A stretch of 64,000 nt of DNA from Candidatus Gastranaerophilales bacterium (GCA_947624325.1 CANQJT010000004.1:143446-207445); one strand, 5' to 3'; positions 16,078-26,039 are shown, counted from the stretch's first letter. The notes: generated from the letters alone by a model not told the origin. A program made the numbers and translations.

Positions 16078-17085
16078 ATGCAAAACAGATTTTTAAGAGA
16101 TTTAGAAGTCAGTCCTATTGGTATGGGCTGTATGGGTTTTTCACACGGCTACGGACAAATCCCCGAAATAGAATATTCAATAGAAGCGATAAGAAACGCA
16201 TACGATTTCGGATGCACTCATTTTGATACAGCTGAAGTATACGGCAGAGAATTATATTACCCGGGTCATAATGAAGAAATAGTAGGAAAAGCAGTAAAAC
16301 CGTTCAGAAAAAATATAATACTTGCAACTAAAATACATATTGATGAAAAGAAAGTCCAAAACGGCAAGCCCTTATATGAACATATAAAAGAACATTTAAC
16401 GGCTTCAATGAAAAAATTAGAGACTGATTATATTGATTTATATTATCTTCACCGTCTGAACGAATATGTACCCGTTGAAGATGTTGCAGGTGTTATGGGA
16501 CAGCTTATAAAAGAGGGAATGATAAAAGCATGGGGATTATCTCAAGTTTCGGTTAAAACTCTTGATAAAGCTCATAAAGTAACCCCCGTAAGTGCAATAC
16601 AGAGTTTGTATTCAATGCTTGAAAGAGATTTAGAAAAAGATATTTTTCCGTATTGCATTAAAAATAATATAGGTGTAGTAGCATTTTCCCCGATTGCAAG
16701 CGGATTTTTATCGGGAAAAGTTACGACACAAACAAAATTTGAAGGGGATGATGTAAGAAAATTTGTTCCTCAATTGTCAAAAGAAAATATTATTGCTAAT
16801 CAACCGATACTTGATGTTATAGGAAAATTTGCGAAAGAAAAAAATGCAACAAATGCACAAATTTCTCTTGCCTGGATGCTCCATAAATACCCCAATGTTG
16901 TTCCTATCCCGGGTTCTAAGAATAAAGAAAGAATTTTGGAAAATCTTGGTGCTTGGAATGTTCAATTATCCGATAACGAATTTAGCGAACTTGAAAATGC
17001 ATTAAATAATTGTAAGGTATTCGGTCATAGAGGAAATCTTGAAACTCAACAGACCACTTTTGGAAATAATTGGTATAATAAGTAA
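16078..17085 (+). CDS. Aldo-keto reductase (cytoplasmic, AKR11/13-like)
   Basis: Start at ATG 16078, preceded by GCGGAGG; 335 residues. It has the (beta/alpha)8 NADPH-dependent reductase pattern: IGMGCMGFSHGYG, the catalytic tetrad region HFDTAEVYG (D and Y), K in ILATKIHID, H in YYLHRLNEY, and the NADP-binding tail IPGSKNKERILENL. It would reduce aldehydes or ketones. The next gene, an exported CMD-cupin protein, starts two bases after the stop, a common pairing with reductases of this type in gut bacteria, though a shared pathway is not established. Confidence 0.92.
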   Translation: MQNRFLRDLEVSPIGMGCMGFSHGYGQIPEIEYSIEAIRNAYDFGCTHFDTAEVYGRELYYPGHNEEIVGKAVKPFRKNIILATKIHIDEKKVQNGKPLYEHIKEHLTASMKKLETDYIDLYYLHRLNEYVPVEDVAGVMGQLIKEGMIKAWGLSQVSVKTLDKAHKVTPVSAIQSLYSMLERDLEKDIFPYCIKNNIGVVAFSPIASGFLSGKVTTQTKFEGDDVRKFVPQLSKENIIANQPILDVIGKFAKEKNATNAQISLAWMLHKYPNVVPIPGSKNKERILENLGAWNVQLSDNEFSELENALNNCKVFGHRGNLETQQTTFGNNWYNK

Positions 17086-17086
17086 T

Positions 17087-17935
17087 ATGAAAAAATTTTT
17101 AATACTGATTTTAACGATTTTATTTATTTCGTCAAATGTTTCTTATGCAGGATTAAGAGAGAAAACGAAGGGAAATACTATGGGAAAAATAACACAAACC
17201 GCAGGCAGAGATGCATTAGGTAATTTTGCACCTGATTTTGCTCATTATAATGATGATATTTTATTCGGTGAAAATTGGAATAACAATGATATAGATACAA
17301 AAACCCGTTCAATTATAACCGTAACAGCGCTCATAAGCCAGGGAATGACTGATACATCATTAAAATATCATTTGCAAAATGCGAAAAACCATGGTGTAAC
17401 AAAAGCAGAAATAGCGGCAATTATAACAAACACGGCATTTTATGCAGGCTGGCCGAAAGCCTGGGCTGCATTTAATCTGGCAAAAGAAGTTTGGACAGAT
17501 AATACAACAGCTTTAACAGAAAAAGAAAAATATGAAAAAACAATAATGTTTCCCATAGGTGAGAAAAATGATGCTTTTTCTAAATATTTTACGGGGCAAA
17601 GCTACATTTATCCCATTTCAACCTCTCAGGTAAAAATGTATAATGTAACATTTGAGCCAAAATGCAGGAATAACTGGCATATTCATCATGCTAAATCAGG
17701 CGGAGGTCAGATATTAGTTGCTATAGGAGGAAGAGGCTATTATCAGGAACAGGGTAAAGACCCTATTGAAATGCTTCCGGGGGCTGTAATAAATATCCCT
17801 GCGAATGTAAAACATTGGCACGGGGCAGCACCAAACAGCTGGTTTTCTCATATTGCAGTAGAAGTTGACGGTACAGAAGCCTCTAATGAATGGCTTGAAC
17901 CCGTTTCCGATAACGAATATGGAAAATTAAAATAA
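17087..17935 (+). CDS. Exported carboxymuconolactone-decarboxylase-like/cupin fusion protein
   Basis: Start at ATG 17087 gives 282 residues and a good signal peptide (MKKFLILILTILFISSNVSYAG), so the protein should be periplasmic. Residues about 30-140 are a CMD/AhpD-like domain (GRDALGNFAPDFAHYNDD, RSIITVTALISQGM, HGVTKAEIAAIITNTAFYAG). The usual AhpD CxxC is absent, so thiol peroxidase activity is unlikely. Residues about 180-270 form a cupin with metal ligands in NWHIHHAKSGGGQILV and HWHGAAP. Such fusions act on small organic acids or quinone-like compounds; the substrate is unknown. It is co-transcribed with the aldo-keto reductase. Confidence 0.85.
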   Translation: MKKFLILILTILFISSNVSYAGLREKTKGNTMGKITQTAGRDALGNFAPDFAHYNDDILFGENWNNNDIDTKTRSIITVTALISQGMTDTSLKYHLQNAKNHGVTKAEIAAIITNTAFYAGWPKAWAAFNLAKEVWTDNTTALTEKEKYEKTIMFPIGEKNDAFSKYFTGQSYIYPISTSQVKMYNVTFEPKCRNNWHIHHAKSGGGQILVAIGGRGYYQEQGKDPIEMLPGAVINIPANVKHWHGAAPNSWFSHIAVEVDGTEASNEWLEPVSDNEYGKLK

Positions 17936-18054
17936 TTTTTATTGCCTTTTTTGGGGTTTAATGTATAATATAAACAGTAAGTAGATTACAGGTTGTTACT
18001 GCTAAATATTCAATTAATTGATTATTTTTTTGCAGATTTACCATAAGAGATTTC

Positions 18055-21000
18055 ATGACTGTTTGTAATTTTAATTTCAAGTATTTAAAGGATAATTCCA
18101 CACCCGGAAGCTGGAGGCGCGGCTATGAGTACCACCAGAAGGAGCAGGTGGATTCTTTTGAAGCAGGCAAAACAGGTATAAAAGCTAAAGTAAAAGGTAA
18201 TTTTAAATCCTTTTATGATGTGGAATTAAAATTTAAAAAAACAGGGGTTGAGCCTTCATGCTCTTGCCCGTTAAAAGAAAAATGGTGTAAACATGCTATA
18301 GCCGTTGCACTTAAAGCAATAGATGAACACATATATGATGATTATCTTGAAAGAAAATTTAAAATTACACCCGATTACTCTGACAGCGATACTCTAATGA
18401 ACGAAAATCCGATGGGCGGATATATATTTCACTTTAATCCCAAAAGAAGGCAAAATTTCTTTTCAATTCTTGTTATGGACAGAACAACGGGAAAAGTTAT
18501 AAGAGATTTAGAAGCACTTTTAAAAGCAGTAATTGCGGCGCAAAGAGCGGATGAAAATTTTGAACTGAATAATTCTCAAAAAATAGAACTTGCTATCTTT
18601 CAGCAGTTAATGAAAAGTTCCCGACTGGATAAAAAAGCAGGCTGGTATGATATACCGATAGCTAAATTTGACAACTTTTTTCAATTATTATCCAAAGCTG
18701 ATGACGTAATTGACGGTAAAACAAAAGATAAATTACAGTTTTGCTCAGACGAGTGGAAACTTTCAATGGCCGTTAATTTTTCAATGGTAGGTAATGTTTT
18801 ATTATCTTTATATTGGCAAAGACCTGATAAAGATGATATTATCCCGTTTGAAGAGGTCAGATATTTTTCAAGACAGTTAAAATGGGGCAGGTACAAAAAT
18901 AAAATATTCCCCATAAATGTAGCATTATCGGCCCTGCCTCAAAATTTAATAAAATCAACTTTTACGGATGTAAAAGATGCGGATGGAGCTAAATTTTTAT
19001 ATGAAGAACTCCCGAAATTAAGACAATTAATACCTTGTGAAGTTTCTGAAATTATAGATAAATTAACACTTGAGCAGAAACCGCCGATAAACGTGGTTAC
19101 TATGGGACTGGATTATGACGGAGCCTTAAAAGCGGAACTTGAATTTGACTATGACGGAACAAGAGTTGCATATTCAAAACTGGCTTCAAAAAGCCCTTAT
19201 GTAACAATAAAAAAGCCTAAGGAAGATTTGTTATACTGGGTTAAAAGAAATATTGTCCATGAAGAAAGAGCATATCAAATGCTTTTAGCCTGCAAATTTG
19301 CACCGATGCAGACCAATAATCTTGCAATCGAAAAAGAAAATGCAATCGATTTTTATAACTACTATTTAAAACGGGCAGGCGACGGCTGGAAATTTGAAGA
19401 AAAAGACGATATGAGCTTCTTTAAATTATCGCCTAAACCTTTTGAAATGATAGCCGATATTGATTTTGCCATTGATTCAACAGATAGTTTTGAAGTTACT
19501 TTATACGGTAAAGTCGGGGATGAAGAAATATCTTTTGATGAAATTTATAATCTTATTGTTGAAGGCGATAAATATTTAAGAGTTAAAAATTACGGATTTG
19601 TTGAAGTTCCGGGGCAGGATATATTTTCTATTTTAAAATCCTTTAATACCTTTGATGTTTATAAAAACGAAGATAATAAATACATAGTAAAAACCTTCAG
19701 GGCAGGGCTTTTATCAGAAATGCAGAACTTAGGCTTTAAACTAAAAATGAGCAGAAAGTTCTCGGCATTTTGGAAGCAGATTTCAACTTTTTCAACTATG
19801 GATAATGCACCTTTACCGAAAGATATTAATGCGGAATTAAGAGAATATCAATATAAAGGGTTCAGCTGGCTTTGGTTTTTGTATAAATACGGACTTAACG
19901 GTATACTGGCTGATGATATGGGGCTTGGTAAAACACTTCAGGCACTTACACTTTTACAAAAAGCAAAAGAAAAAGATAAAAAAGCGCCCAACCTTGTTAT
20001 ATGCCCTACCTCCGTTGTATTTAACTGGGAAAACGAAGTTCAAAAATTCATTCCATCATTAAAATGTCTGAAATTAAGCGGAACAGAAAGAAAAGAACAT
20101 TTTAAAGAAATACCCAAGTACGATATTATCATTACAAGCTATGCACTTATAAGAAGGGATATAGAAAAACTTAAAAAATTTGAATTCCGATATATAATTC
20201 TGGATGAATCACAAAACATAAAAAACCCCGAATCCTTAACTGCAAAATCGGTAAAAATGCTGAACGGCAAACATAAATTAGCGCTATCCGGCACACCGAT
20301 TGAAAATAAACTGGAAGAACTCTGGAGTGTATTTGACTTTTTAATGCCGGGATTTTTGCTTAATTTATCGGAATTTAATTACCGTTATGTAACTCCTATT
20401 GTGGATAGAGGCGAAAAGATTGTTGAAAAACGATTAAAATCACAGATTTATCCGTTTATATTGCGCCGTATGAAAAGAGATGTTGCAAAAGATCTCCCCG
20501 ATAAAGTTGAAAATATTGCATACTGCGAACTTACACCCGAACAGAAAGATTTTTATCTTGAAGTACTTGATTCAACAAAAGAAGAATTATTTAAATCCAT
20601 TGCGGAAAACGGACTTGAAAAGAGCCGTATGAGCATATTCTCTGCACTGTTAAGATTGCGCCAGATATGCTGTCACCCAAGGCTGTATGATAAAGAAAAC
20701 AAAAAAGGCATTGAAACTTCAGGCAAATTTGAGCAATTAAAATCAATGCTGGAGGAAATAATCTCGGAAGGTCACAGAATACTTCTGTTCTCGCAATTTG
20801 TTGATATGCTTGATATTGTAAAAGAATGGCTTATTAAAGAAGGTATAAAACACGAATATTTAACAGGCTCAACCCAAAATCGACAGGAAGTTGTTGAAAG
20901 ATTTAATACTGATGAAACAATACCTATTTTCTTAGTAAGTTTAAAAGCAGGCGGAACCGGTTTGAATTTGACGGGAGCTGATTATGTTATCCACTATGAC

Positions 21001-21231
21001 CCGTGGTGGAATCCTGCTGTTGAAGATCAGGCAACAGATAGAGCCTACCGTATAGGGCAGACTAAAAAAGTATTTGTTTACCGTTTGATTACTAAAAACA
21101 CCGTTGAAGAAAAAATTCAAAAACTTAAGCAGGATAAGAGAAATCTGGTAGATTCCGTTATCAGTGTAGATAGAAACATCGGTAAAACACTTACTTATGC
21201 CGATTTGCAGGATATATTCACTATTGATTAA
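18055..21231 (+). CDS. SNF2-family helicase with SWIM zinc finger
   Basis: A 1058-residue protein. The N-terminus holds a SWIM finger (C69, C71, C78, H80 in SCSCPLKEKWCKH). The C-terminal half is a full Swi2/Snf2 ATPase: ILADDMGLGKT (Walker A, near residue 620), ILDESQNIKNP (Walker B/DExx, near 715), LALSGTPIENKLEELWS, and motifs V and VI in VSLKAGGTGLNLTGADYVIHYD-type and DQATDRAYRIGQ stretches. The middle 400 residues are the family's poorly conserved bacterial insert (DUF3670/SNF2_assoc type). It is an ATP-driven DNA translocase, possibly affecting transcription-complex or nucleoid remodelling. It stands alone. Confidence 0.93.
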   Translation: MTVCNFNFKYLKDNSTPGSWRRGYEYHQKEQVDSFEAGKTGIKAKVKGNFKSFYDVELKFKKTGVEPSCSCPLKEKWCKHAIAVALKAIDEHIYDDYLERKFKITPDYSDSDTLMNENPMGGYIFHFNPKRRQNFFSILVMDRTTGKVIRDLEALLKAVIAAQRADENFELNNSQKIELAIFQQLMKSSRLDKKAGWYDIPIAKFDNFFQLLSKADDVIDGKTKDKLQFCSDEWKLSMAVNFSMVGNVLLSLYWQRPDKDDIIPFEEVRYFSRQLKWGRYKNKIFPINVALSALPQNLIKSTFTDVKDADGAKFLYEELPKLRQLIPCEVSEIIDKLTLEQKPPINVVTMGLDYDGALKAELEFDYDGTRVAYSKLASKSPYVTIKKPKEDLLYWVKRNIVHEERAYQMLLACKFAPMQTNNLAIEKENAIDFYNYYLKRAGDGWKFEEKDDMSFFKLSPKPFEMIADIDFAIDSTDSFEVTLYGKVGDEEISFDEIYNLIVEGDKYLRVKNYGFVEVPGQDIFSILKSFNTFDVYKNEDNKYIVKTFRAGLLSEMQNLGFKLKMSRKFSAFWKQISTFSTMDNAPLPKDINAELREYQYKGFSWLWFLYKYGLNGILADDMGLGKTLQALTLLQKAKEKDKKAPNLVICPTSVVFNWENEVQKFIPSLKCLKLSGTERKEHFKEIPKYDIIITSYALIRRDIEKLKKFEFRYIILDESQNIKNPESLTAKSVKMLNGKHKLALSGTPIENKLEELWSVFDFLMPGFLLNLSEFNYRYVTPIVDRGEKIVEKRLKSQIYPFILRRMKRDVAKDLPDKVENIAYCELTPEQKDFYLEVLDSTKEELFKSIAENGLEKSRMSIFSALLRLRQICCHPRLYDKENKKGIETSGKFEQLKSMLEEIISEGHRILLFSQFVDMLDIVKEWLIKEGIKHEYLTGSTQNRQEVVERFNTDETIPIFLVSLKAGGTGLNLTGADYVIHYDPWWNPAVEDQATDRAYRIGQTKKVFVYRLITKNTVEEKIQKLKQDKRNLVDSVISVDRNIGKTLTYADLQDIFTID

Positions 21232-24200
21232 TTATAACGGCAATAACCCGTTTTCCTTTCTTAATTTTTCAACAATATCTTTATTATTAATATAATCCGC
21301 CATAAATTTATCTGTATCAGTTTCGTAAGTAACATTTTCTTGTGCTGTTTTTTGGCTTATTTGTTTAATTATATACTGAAAATCAATATTATTAAGCAAA
21401 TTTGACCTGATAGGCGATGGGATATGAATGTGAGATTTTCCCTCATTAAATCCGCCATTAAAATCATAACCTTGAGGAGTATTATTAAATTCAAAAAATG
21501 TTATATTACCCTTTTCGGGATTTTGGTATCCTAATCTGAATATCCAATCACTATTTGATGTATAATTCAACTGAGGCGAATGGATACGCATTTCCCAATT
21601 TTTACCGTTATTATTAGTCCATTCAGCTCCGATACAGTATAGTATTTTATTATCATCTCCGCATGAATACGGTTTAATGGTAAGTCTGGCATCTTTAGGG
21701 AAAATTCTTAAAATATTTTCTGCCGTTAACTGATTATTTTGTTTCAATTCCGTAATCAATTTCCCATAGTGATTAATTATTTCATCATCAGATTTGCCCT
21801 GACAATAAAACGGTTTACCTAATTCACCGCAGGAATTAAGTCCCTGCCCTATAATTGTTTCATTTTTATCATCAATAATATTAAAAACAAAGTTTTGCGC
21901 TGTTTTTGCAAGTATTTCAGCCTGTTTTTCAGGGTTTAAGTTTGGAGTTGAAACAAATGATTTTATTGTATTTTCGTCTAATAAGTCTTTAGACGGTTTT
22001 GTTTTATCAACAATACTGATTGCTCCGTTATATGCTGAGAATTGCTCATTACTATTTTTATCTTCAATATATAAAACATTTTTTCCGTTTTCTTTTTTCT
22101 TTTTTATATTGACTTCGAAATTATTTTCTCCGTTTTTCAAAACGTGAATACCATTGTCAATTTTTTTAATTTCCAATTCCTCTGTATCATATACGGATAT
22201 TTCACCATTCGCAGAGGGTTTACTTATATTACGGAAGTTTAAACCTGCAAATGATTTACCATTGATGTTATCGAGCATTTCTGCTTTTATATAATCACTC
22301 ACAGCTTTTTGTATAGCTGTGTGTATATCTTTAGCTTCACCCGTACTAATCAAATAAAAAACTTTTTCAGGCAATTCTTTTATTTGGTCTGCCGGTAATA
22401 ATGATAATGTTGTTTCTTTAACAAGTACATAAGCTTCACTATGAGAAAGAGAATAAAAGCTTCCATCTTTTCTTTTTAATTTTTGAGAACGTAATATATC
22501 ATATCTTGTTAGTTCATCTTCGCTTAATTGACATAAGTCAAGTGCACAATAAGATGACTCGCCTTTTTCTCTGTAGTCATCATATATTTTGCGCTCTTCT
22601 TCGCTTAATTGACATAAGTCAAGTGCATAATAATATGACTCACCTTTTTTTATGTATTCATCATATATTTTGCGCTTTTCGTCGCTTAATTTGCATACTT
22701 TAAGTGCACAATAAGATGACTCGCCTTTTTCTCTGTAGTCATCATATATTTTGCGCTCTTCTTCGCTTAATTGACATAAGTCAAGTGCATAATAAGATGA
22801 CTCACCTTTTTCTTTGTATTCATCATATATTTTGCGCTCTTCTTCGCTTAATTGACATAAGTCAAGTGCACAATAAGATTTCTCACCTTTTTCTCTGTAT
22901 TCATCATATATTTTGCGCTCGTCTTCACTTAATTGACATAAGTCAAGTGCTACATCATGTGACACACCTTTTTCTCTGTATTCATCACATATTTTGCGCT
23001 CGTCTTCGCTTAATTTGCATAATTCAAGTGCATCATCAGGTGACACACCTTTTTCTCTGTATTCATCATATATTTTGCGCTCTTCTTCGCTTAATTGACA
23101 TAAGTCAAGTGCACAATAAGATTTCTCACCTTTTTTTATGTATTCATCATATATTTTGCGCTTTTCGTCGCTTAATCTGCATACTTTAAGTGCATAATAA
23201 GATTCCTCACCTTTTTCTCTGTAGTCATCATATATATTACGTTCTTTGTTGCTTAATTTGGATATTTTAATTGCATCATCAGGTGACTCACCTTTTTCTC
23301 TGTAGTCATCATATATTTTGCGCTCTTCTTCGCTTAATCTGCATACTTCAAGTGCATCATAATATGATGCACCTTTTTTTATGTATTCATCATATACTGC
23401 AAGCTCTGAATCATTTAAATTTATAAGTTTAGGTATAATATCTATGTCATATCCTTTTAAAATGAGTTTTATTGTCTTATATTCTTTTTCTATTTCATCA
23501 TCGGTTTTGCCTTCCTGCGCCCACTTTAACGCACGATTTACGGGGTACTTTATATGCTTTAAATCGTCAGGACAGTGCCTTTGAGGTATGGATTTATCCA
23601 TATCGGGGTCATTAATTTTTTTATTTTTTATTTCTATAAATCTGTCAATTTGTGCATCGGTTAAACCAAGCTTTGCACATTTTACAGCTTCTTCCTTATA
23701 TAATCCTGATTTGTTTCTTATATTATTAATATACGTATTTATTGCATTATCATCTAATTGCATCCTGCGGATTAAAATCATTTCCAATCCGCTTAAATCA
23801 GGATATTTCTTTATTAAATCAATATATGATTTTAAATCATTTTCATCATTTACATCAAATGCAAATAATGCAAGCATTTGATCTGTTGATATTTTTACAT
23901 CCCGTGGTATATACCCCATTAATTTTTCGGCATATTCTTTATAATCTTCTATTTTATTTTCATATAAACTATAACTTAATAAAGATAAGCCATTTATTAA
24001 TTTATTATTAAAATCTTCTTCTTGACCTGAAGCTCCTATTAAATATGCTAAGTCTGATTTTGTTTCGGCACCTTTACATAAACTAACCAGATTTTCAGGC
24101 TTATAATCCTCTGCCCTGTTCATCTGATGTTTTTTATTTTTATATAAAATATCACGAATTTCTTCATTTTCAAAAAAAGAAATATTATCTCTTACAAAAT

Positions 24201-24384
24201 CAAAACTAATCCCTTTAAATGCAATTTTATTATTATAATTACTTGGATAATGTAATTTTGAAACAGGACATGAAGTATACAAATAGTTTTTATTATAATC
24301 AAAATTTTTAACAGTATTTGATTTCATACTGCTTTTATTATTTATAATACTATTTAGATAAACTTGTCTGCTTGTTATTTCCAT
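21232..24384 (-). CDS. Giant orphan protein with eleven 27-residue tandem repeats
   Basis: Start at ATG 24384 (AGGAGAA upstream), giving 1050 residues. I recognise no named family. Parts: an N-terminal tail with NNKIAFKGIS (52-60); a helical region to about 320; eleven 27-residue repeats of the type QLSEEERKIYDEYREKGES; and a C-terminal domain (about 660-1050) rich in beta-strand and polar residues, with SCGELGKPFYCQGKSDDEI and FFEFNNTPQGYDFNGGF. No signal peptide or membrane segment is visible. The repeats look like helix pairs with a hydrophobic/aromatic register (Y, A, L), possibly a solenoid for protein binding. The FKG-type N-terminal motif recurs in other large proteins of the lineage I suspect, but its role is unknown. 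Confidence 0.75.
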   Translation of the reverse strand: MEITSRQVYLNSIINNKSSMKSNTVKNFDYNKNYLYTSCPVSKLHYPSNYNNKIAFKGISFDFVRDNISFFENEEIRDILYKNKKHQMNRAEDYKPENLVSLCKGAETKSDLAYLIGASGQEEDFNNKLINGLSLLSYSLYENKIEDYKEYAEKLMGYIPRDVKISTDQMLALFAFDVNDENDLKSYIDLIKKYPDLSGLEMILIRRMQLDDNAINTYINNIRNKSGLYKEEAVKCAKLGLTDAQIDRFIEIKNKKINDPDMDKSIPQRHCPDDLKHIKYPVNRALKWAQEGKTDDEIEKEYKTIKLILKGYDIDIIPKLINLNDSELAVYDEYIKKGASYYDALEVCRLSEEERKIYDDYREKGESPDDAIKISKLSNKERNIYDDYREKGEESYYALKVCRLSDEKRKIYDEYIKKGEKSYCALDLCQLSEEERKIYDEYREKGVSPDDALELCKLSEDERKICDEYREKGVSHDVALDLCQLSEDERKIYDEYREKGEKSYCALDLCQLSEEERKIYDEYKEKGESSYYALDLCQLSEEERKIYDDYREKGESSYCALKVCKLSDEKRKIYDEYIKKGESYYYALDLCQLSEEERKIYDDYREKGESSYCALDLCQLSEDELTRYDILRSQKLKRKDGSFYSLSHSEAYVLVKETTLSLLPADQIKELPEKVFYLISTGEAKDIHTAIQKAVSDYIKAEMLDNINGKSFAGLNFRNISKPSANGEISVYDTEELEIKKIDNGIHVLKNGENNFEVNIKKKKENGKNVLYIEDKNSNEQFSAYNGAISIVDKTKPSKDLLDENTIKSFVSTPNLNPEKQAEILAKTAQNFVFNIIDDKNETIIGQGLNSCGELGKPFYCQGKSDDEIINHYGKLITELKQNNQLTAENILRIFPKDARLTIKPYSCGDDNKILYCIGAEWTNNNGKNWEMRIHSPQLNYTSNSDWIFRLGYQNPEKGNITFFEFNNTPQGYDFNGGFNEGKSHIHIPSPIRSNLLNNIDFQYIIKQISQKTAQENVTYETDTDKFMADYINNKDIVEKLRKENGLLPL
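22531..23421 (-). repeat. Eleven 81-bp in-frame tandem repeats
   Basis: Eleven units of exactly 81 bp (27 codons) span this interval inside the giant orphan gene. The consensus unit reads LSEEERKIYDEYREKGESSY followed by CALDLCQ. Central units are almost identical in DNA while the outermost (NLNDSELAVYDEYIKKGASY) are divergent, the pattern of expansion by unequal exchange or slippage within the array. Confidence 0.93.
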
Positions 24385-24498
24385 TTTTATTTCTCCTATT
24401 TTCTCACAATATATAAAAAAACTCATAAATAAAAAATGTCTGTTTAATAGTTTGTCTTAACAAAACTTATTATTCAAAAAATATATTAATTAATTTAA

Positions 24499-24583
24499 TC
24501 TAGTGTCGCATTCCACTCCGCTTTGTAACTCCACTTCGTGGCTTATCGTAAAATTTTGTTCGGACATATTTAGCAGCTTGACT
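24499..24583. repeat. GC-richer intergenic repeat fragment
   Basis: A short stretch between the giant orphan gene and the zinc-ribbon gene, richer in G and C than its flanks. It contains CACTCCGC, GGCTTATCG and GTTCGGACAT, which match pieces of the region 8385-8610, some in reverse orientation. No gene or terminator fold is evident. Confidence 0.4.
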
Positions 24584-24611
24584 TTTAAAAAAATTTTATT
24601 AAAGAAAAAGT

Positions 24612-24989
24612 ATGTTACTTGATTTTCTGAAACAAAAACACGAATGCACTCATAAACACGTAAGTCCTGACGTTGATGAAAGTTATTGTCCTGATTGCGG
24701 CGCATTAATTAAAAACAAGTGGTATTTAGTGAGATGCAGCTGCTGCAACATTAAAAGAACGGCACATACGGAGTATGAAAAAATTAAACCAGATACTAAG
24801 TACTGCCCAAACTGCGGAGGAACTGATTTTTATATTGAAGAACTTGATAATATAAATTTTATAGATGTTAATTATGCTATTTATAAAAAAATTGTAATTT
24901 CTCAAAATAAAAATACTACAAGTCAGGTATGGGTAGATAAAGAAACAAGATTACTTAATGAAAAAAAACTGCTGGGTTGCAAGAATTAA
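24612..24989 (+). CDS. Small zinc-ribbon protein of unknown function
   Basis: A 125-residue protein with three cysteine knuckles: CPDCG (residues about 31-35), CSCC (48-51) and CPNCGG (73-78), plus CTHKH near the N-terminus. Pairs of CxxC of this spacing bind one or two zinc ions. The remaining sequence (ELDNINFIDVNYAIYKKIV) has no recognisable motif. No neighbour points to a role; it is monocistronic, closed by a terminator. Confidence 0.6.
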   Translation: MLLDFLKQKHECTHKHVSPDVDESYCPDCGALIKNKWYLVRCSCCNIKRTAHTEYEKIKPDTKYCPNCGGTDFYIEELDNINFIDVNYAIYKKIVISQNKNTTSQVWVDKETRLLNEKKLLGCKN

Positions 24990-24990
24990 A

Positions 24991-25014
24991 AAGAAGGCTT
25001 TATTCGCCTTCTTT
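24991..25014. terminator. Hairpin terminator between convergent genes
   Basis: AGAAGGC-loop-GCCTTCTTT three bases after the zinc-ribbon stop; it also has an A run on its other flank, so it may serve the converging DHH gene. Confidence 0.8.
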
Positions 25015-25044
25015 AATATAATCCGTATTAAAAAATTTCCTCAA

Positions 25045-25977
25045 TTATGGATCTAATTCTTTTATTCTGCCGATAAGACTGTCTAAAGTATATCTGGCAT
25101 TAACATTACTTACCTGACAAGTACCGGCATTAACATGCCCGCCTCCTTCATATTCATACATCATAGCACCAACATCAATCGGACAAGAACGATTTATAAT
25201 AGATTTTCCGACTGCAAATACAGTATTTTGATTTTGTTTACCATTCATAATGTGTACTGAAATATTACATTCGGGGAATAAAGCATAAATCATAAATCTG
25301 TTACCGACATGAATAATTTCTTCATTTCTTACATCCAGAATGGCAATTTTATCTTCAATGGTAGTACATTTTCTGATTTGATTAATAAATTTTTCCTGTT
25401 CTTCAAAATATAATTCAATTCTTTCCACAACATCAGGATCATGCATAATTTCATCAATTGACATTGAAGAACAAAGGTCAACAAGTTTAAGCATTAAGTT
25501 ATAATTAGAAATCCTAAAATTCCTAAATCTGCCGAGACCTGTTCTTGGGTCCATTAAAAAGTTTAATAATACCCAGCCTTGAGGATTCATAACATCTTCT
25601 TGTGAAAAACTTGTACAATCGGCTCTGTCTACAGCTTCCATTAAATCATAAAGAGAATTTGAAAATTTATCTTTTCCGCCAAAATATTCATAAATTATTC
25701 TGGCACTTGATGGTGCTCCCGGTTCAATAATGTAATTATCTTTTGCATCTTTAGTTCTAACCACTTCACTTGAATGATGGTCAAAAGCCATATATACACC
25801 TTCGCTATACGGTAAACTTGCCGTTATATCATTACCCGTTAATTGAATTTTACCGTCTTGCACATCTTTAGGATGTACAAATACAACATCATCAATAAGT
25901 CCTATCTCTTGCAAAAGGGCTGCACATACAAGTCCGTCAAAGTTAGAACGGGTATATAATGTATAAGTTTCACTCAT
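25045..25977 (-). CDS. DHH-family phosphoesterase
   Basis: Start at ATG 25977 with GAGGA upstream; 310 residues. The N-terminal RSNFDGLVCAALL and FDHHSSE motifs are the DHH metal-binding signatures (aspartates and His-His binding Mn), and the C-terminal GGGHVNAG segment is the DHHA1 nucleotide-binding signature (here EGGGHVNAGT). Family members hydrolyse phosphodiester or polyphosphate substrates, such as nanoRNA, pAp or exopolyphosphate; which applies here is not determined. The gene lies downstream of valS on the same strand. Confidence 0.88.
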   Translation of the reverse strand: MSETYTLYTRSNFDGLVCAALLQEIGLIDDVVFVHPKDVQDGKIQLTGNDITASLPYSEGVYMAFDHHSSEVVRTKDAKDNYIIEPGAPSSARIIYEYFGGKDKFSNSLYDLMEAVDRADCTSFSQEDVMNPQGWVLLNFLMDPRTGLGRFRNFRISNYNLMLKLVDLCSSMSIDEIMHDPDVVERIELYFEEQEKFINQIRKCTTIEDKIAILDVRNEEIIHVGNRFMIYALFPECNISVHIMNGKQNQNTVFAVGKSIINRSCPIDVGAMMYEYEGGGHVNAGTCQVSNVNARYTLDSLIGRIKELDP

Positions 25978-26039
25978 AATTGTCCTCACAGATTAAACTA
26001 TCCAGTTATATTATAATATTTTTTTTCAATTTTTCAAAA

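Noticed and set aside
22506..23189. Long plus-strand open frames with repeated HLFLCIHHIFCA-like text
   Set aside because: They are the antisense of the 81-bp repeat array in the giant minus-strand gene; the periodicity comes from that gene.
22531..23421. Possible CRISPR array (regular repeats)
   Set aside because: Units are 81 bp with no spacers, in frame and coding; no cas genes are in the window.
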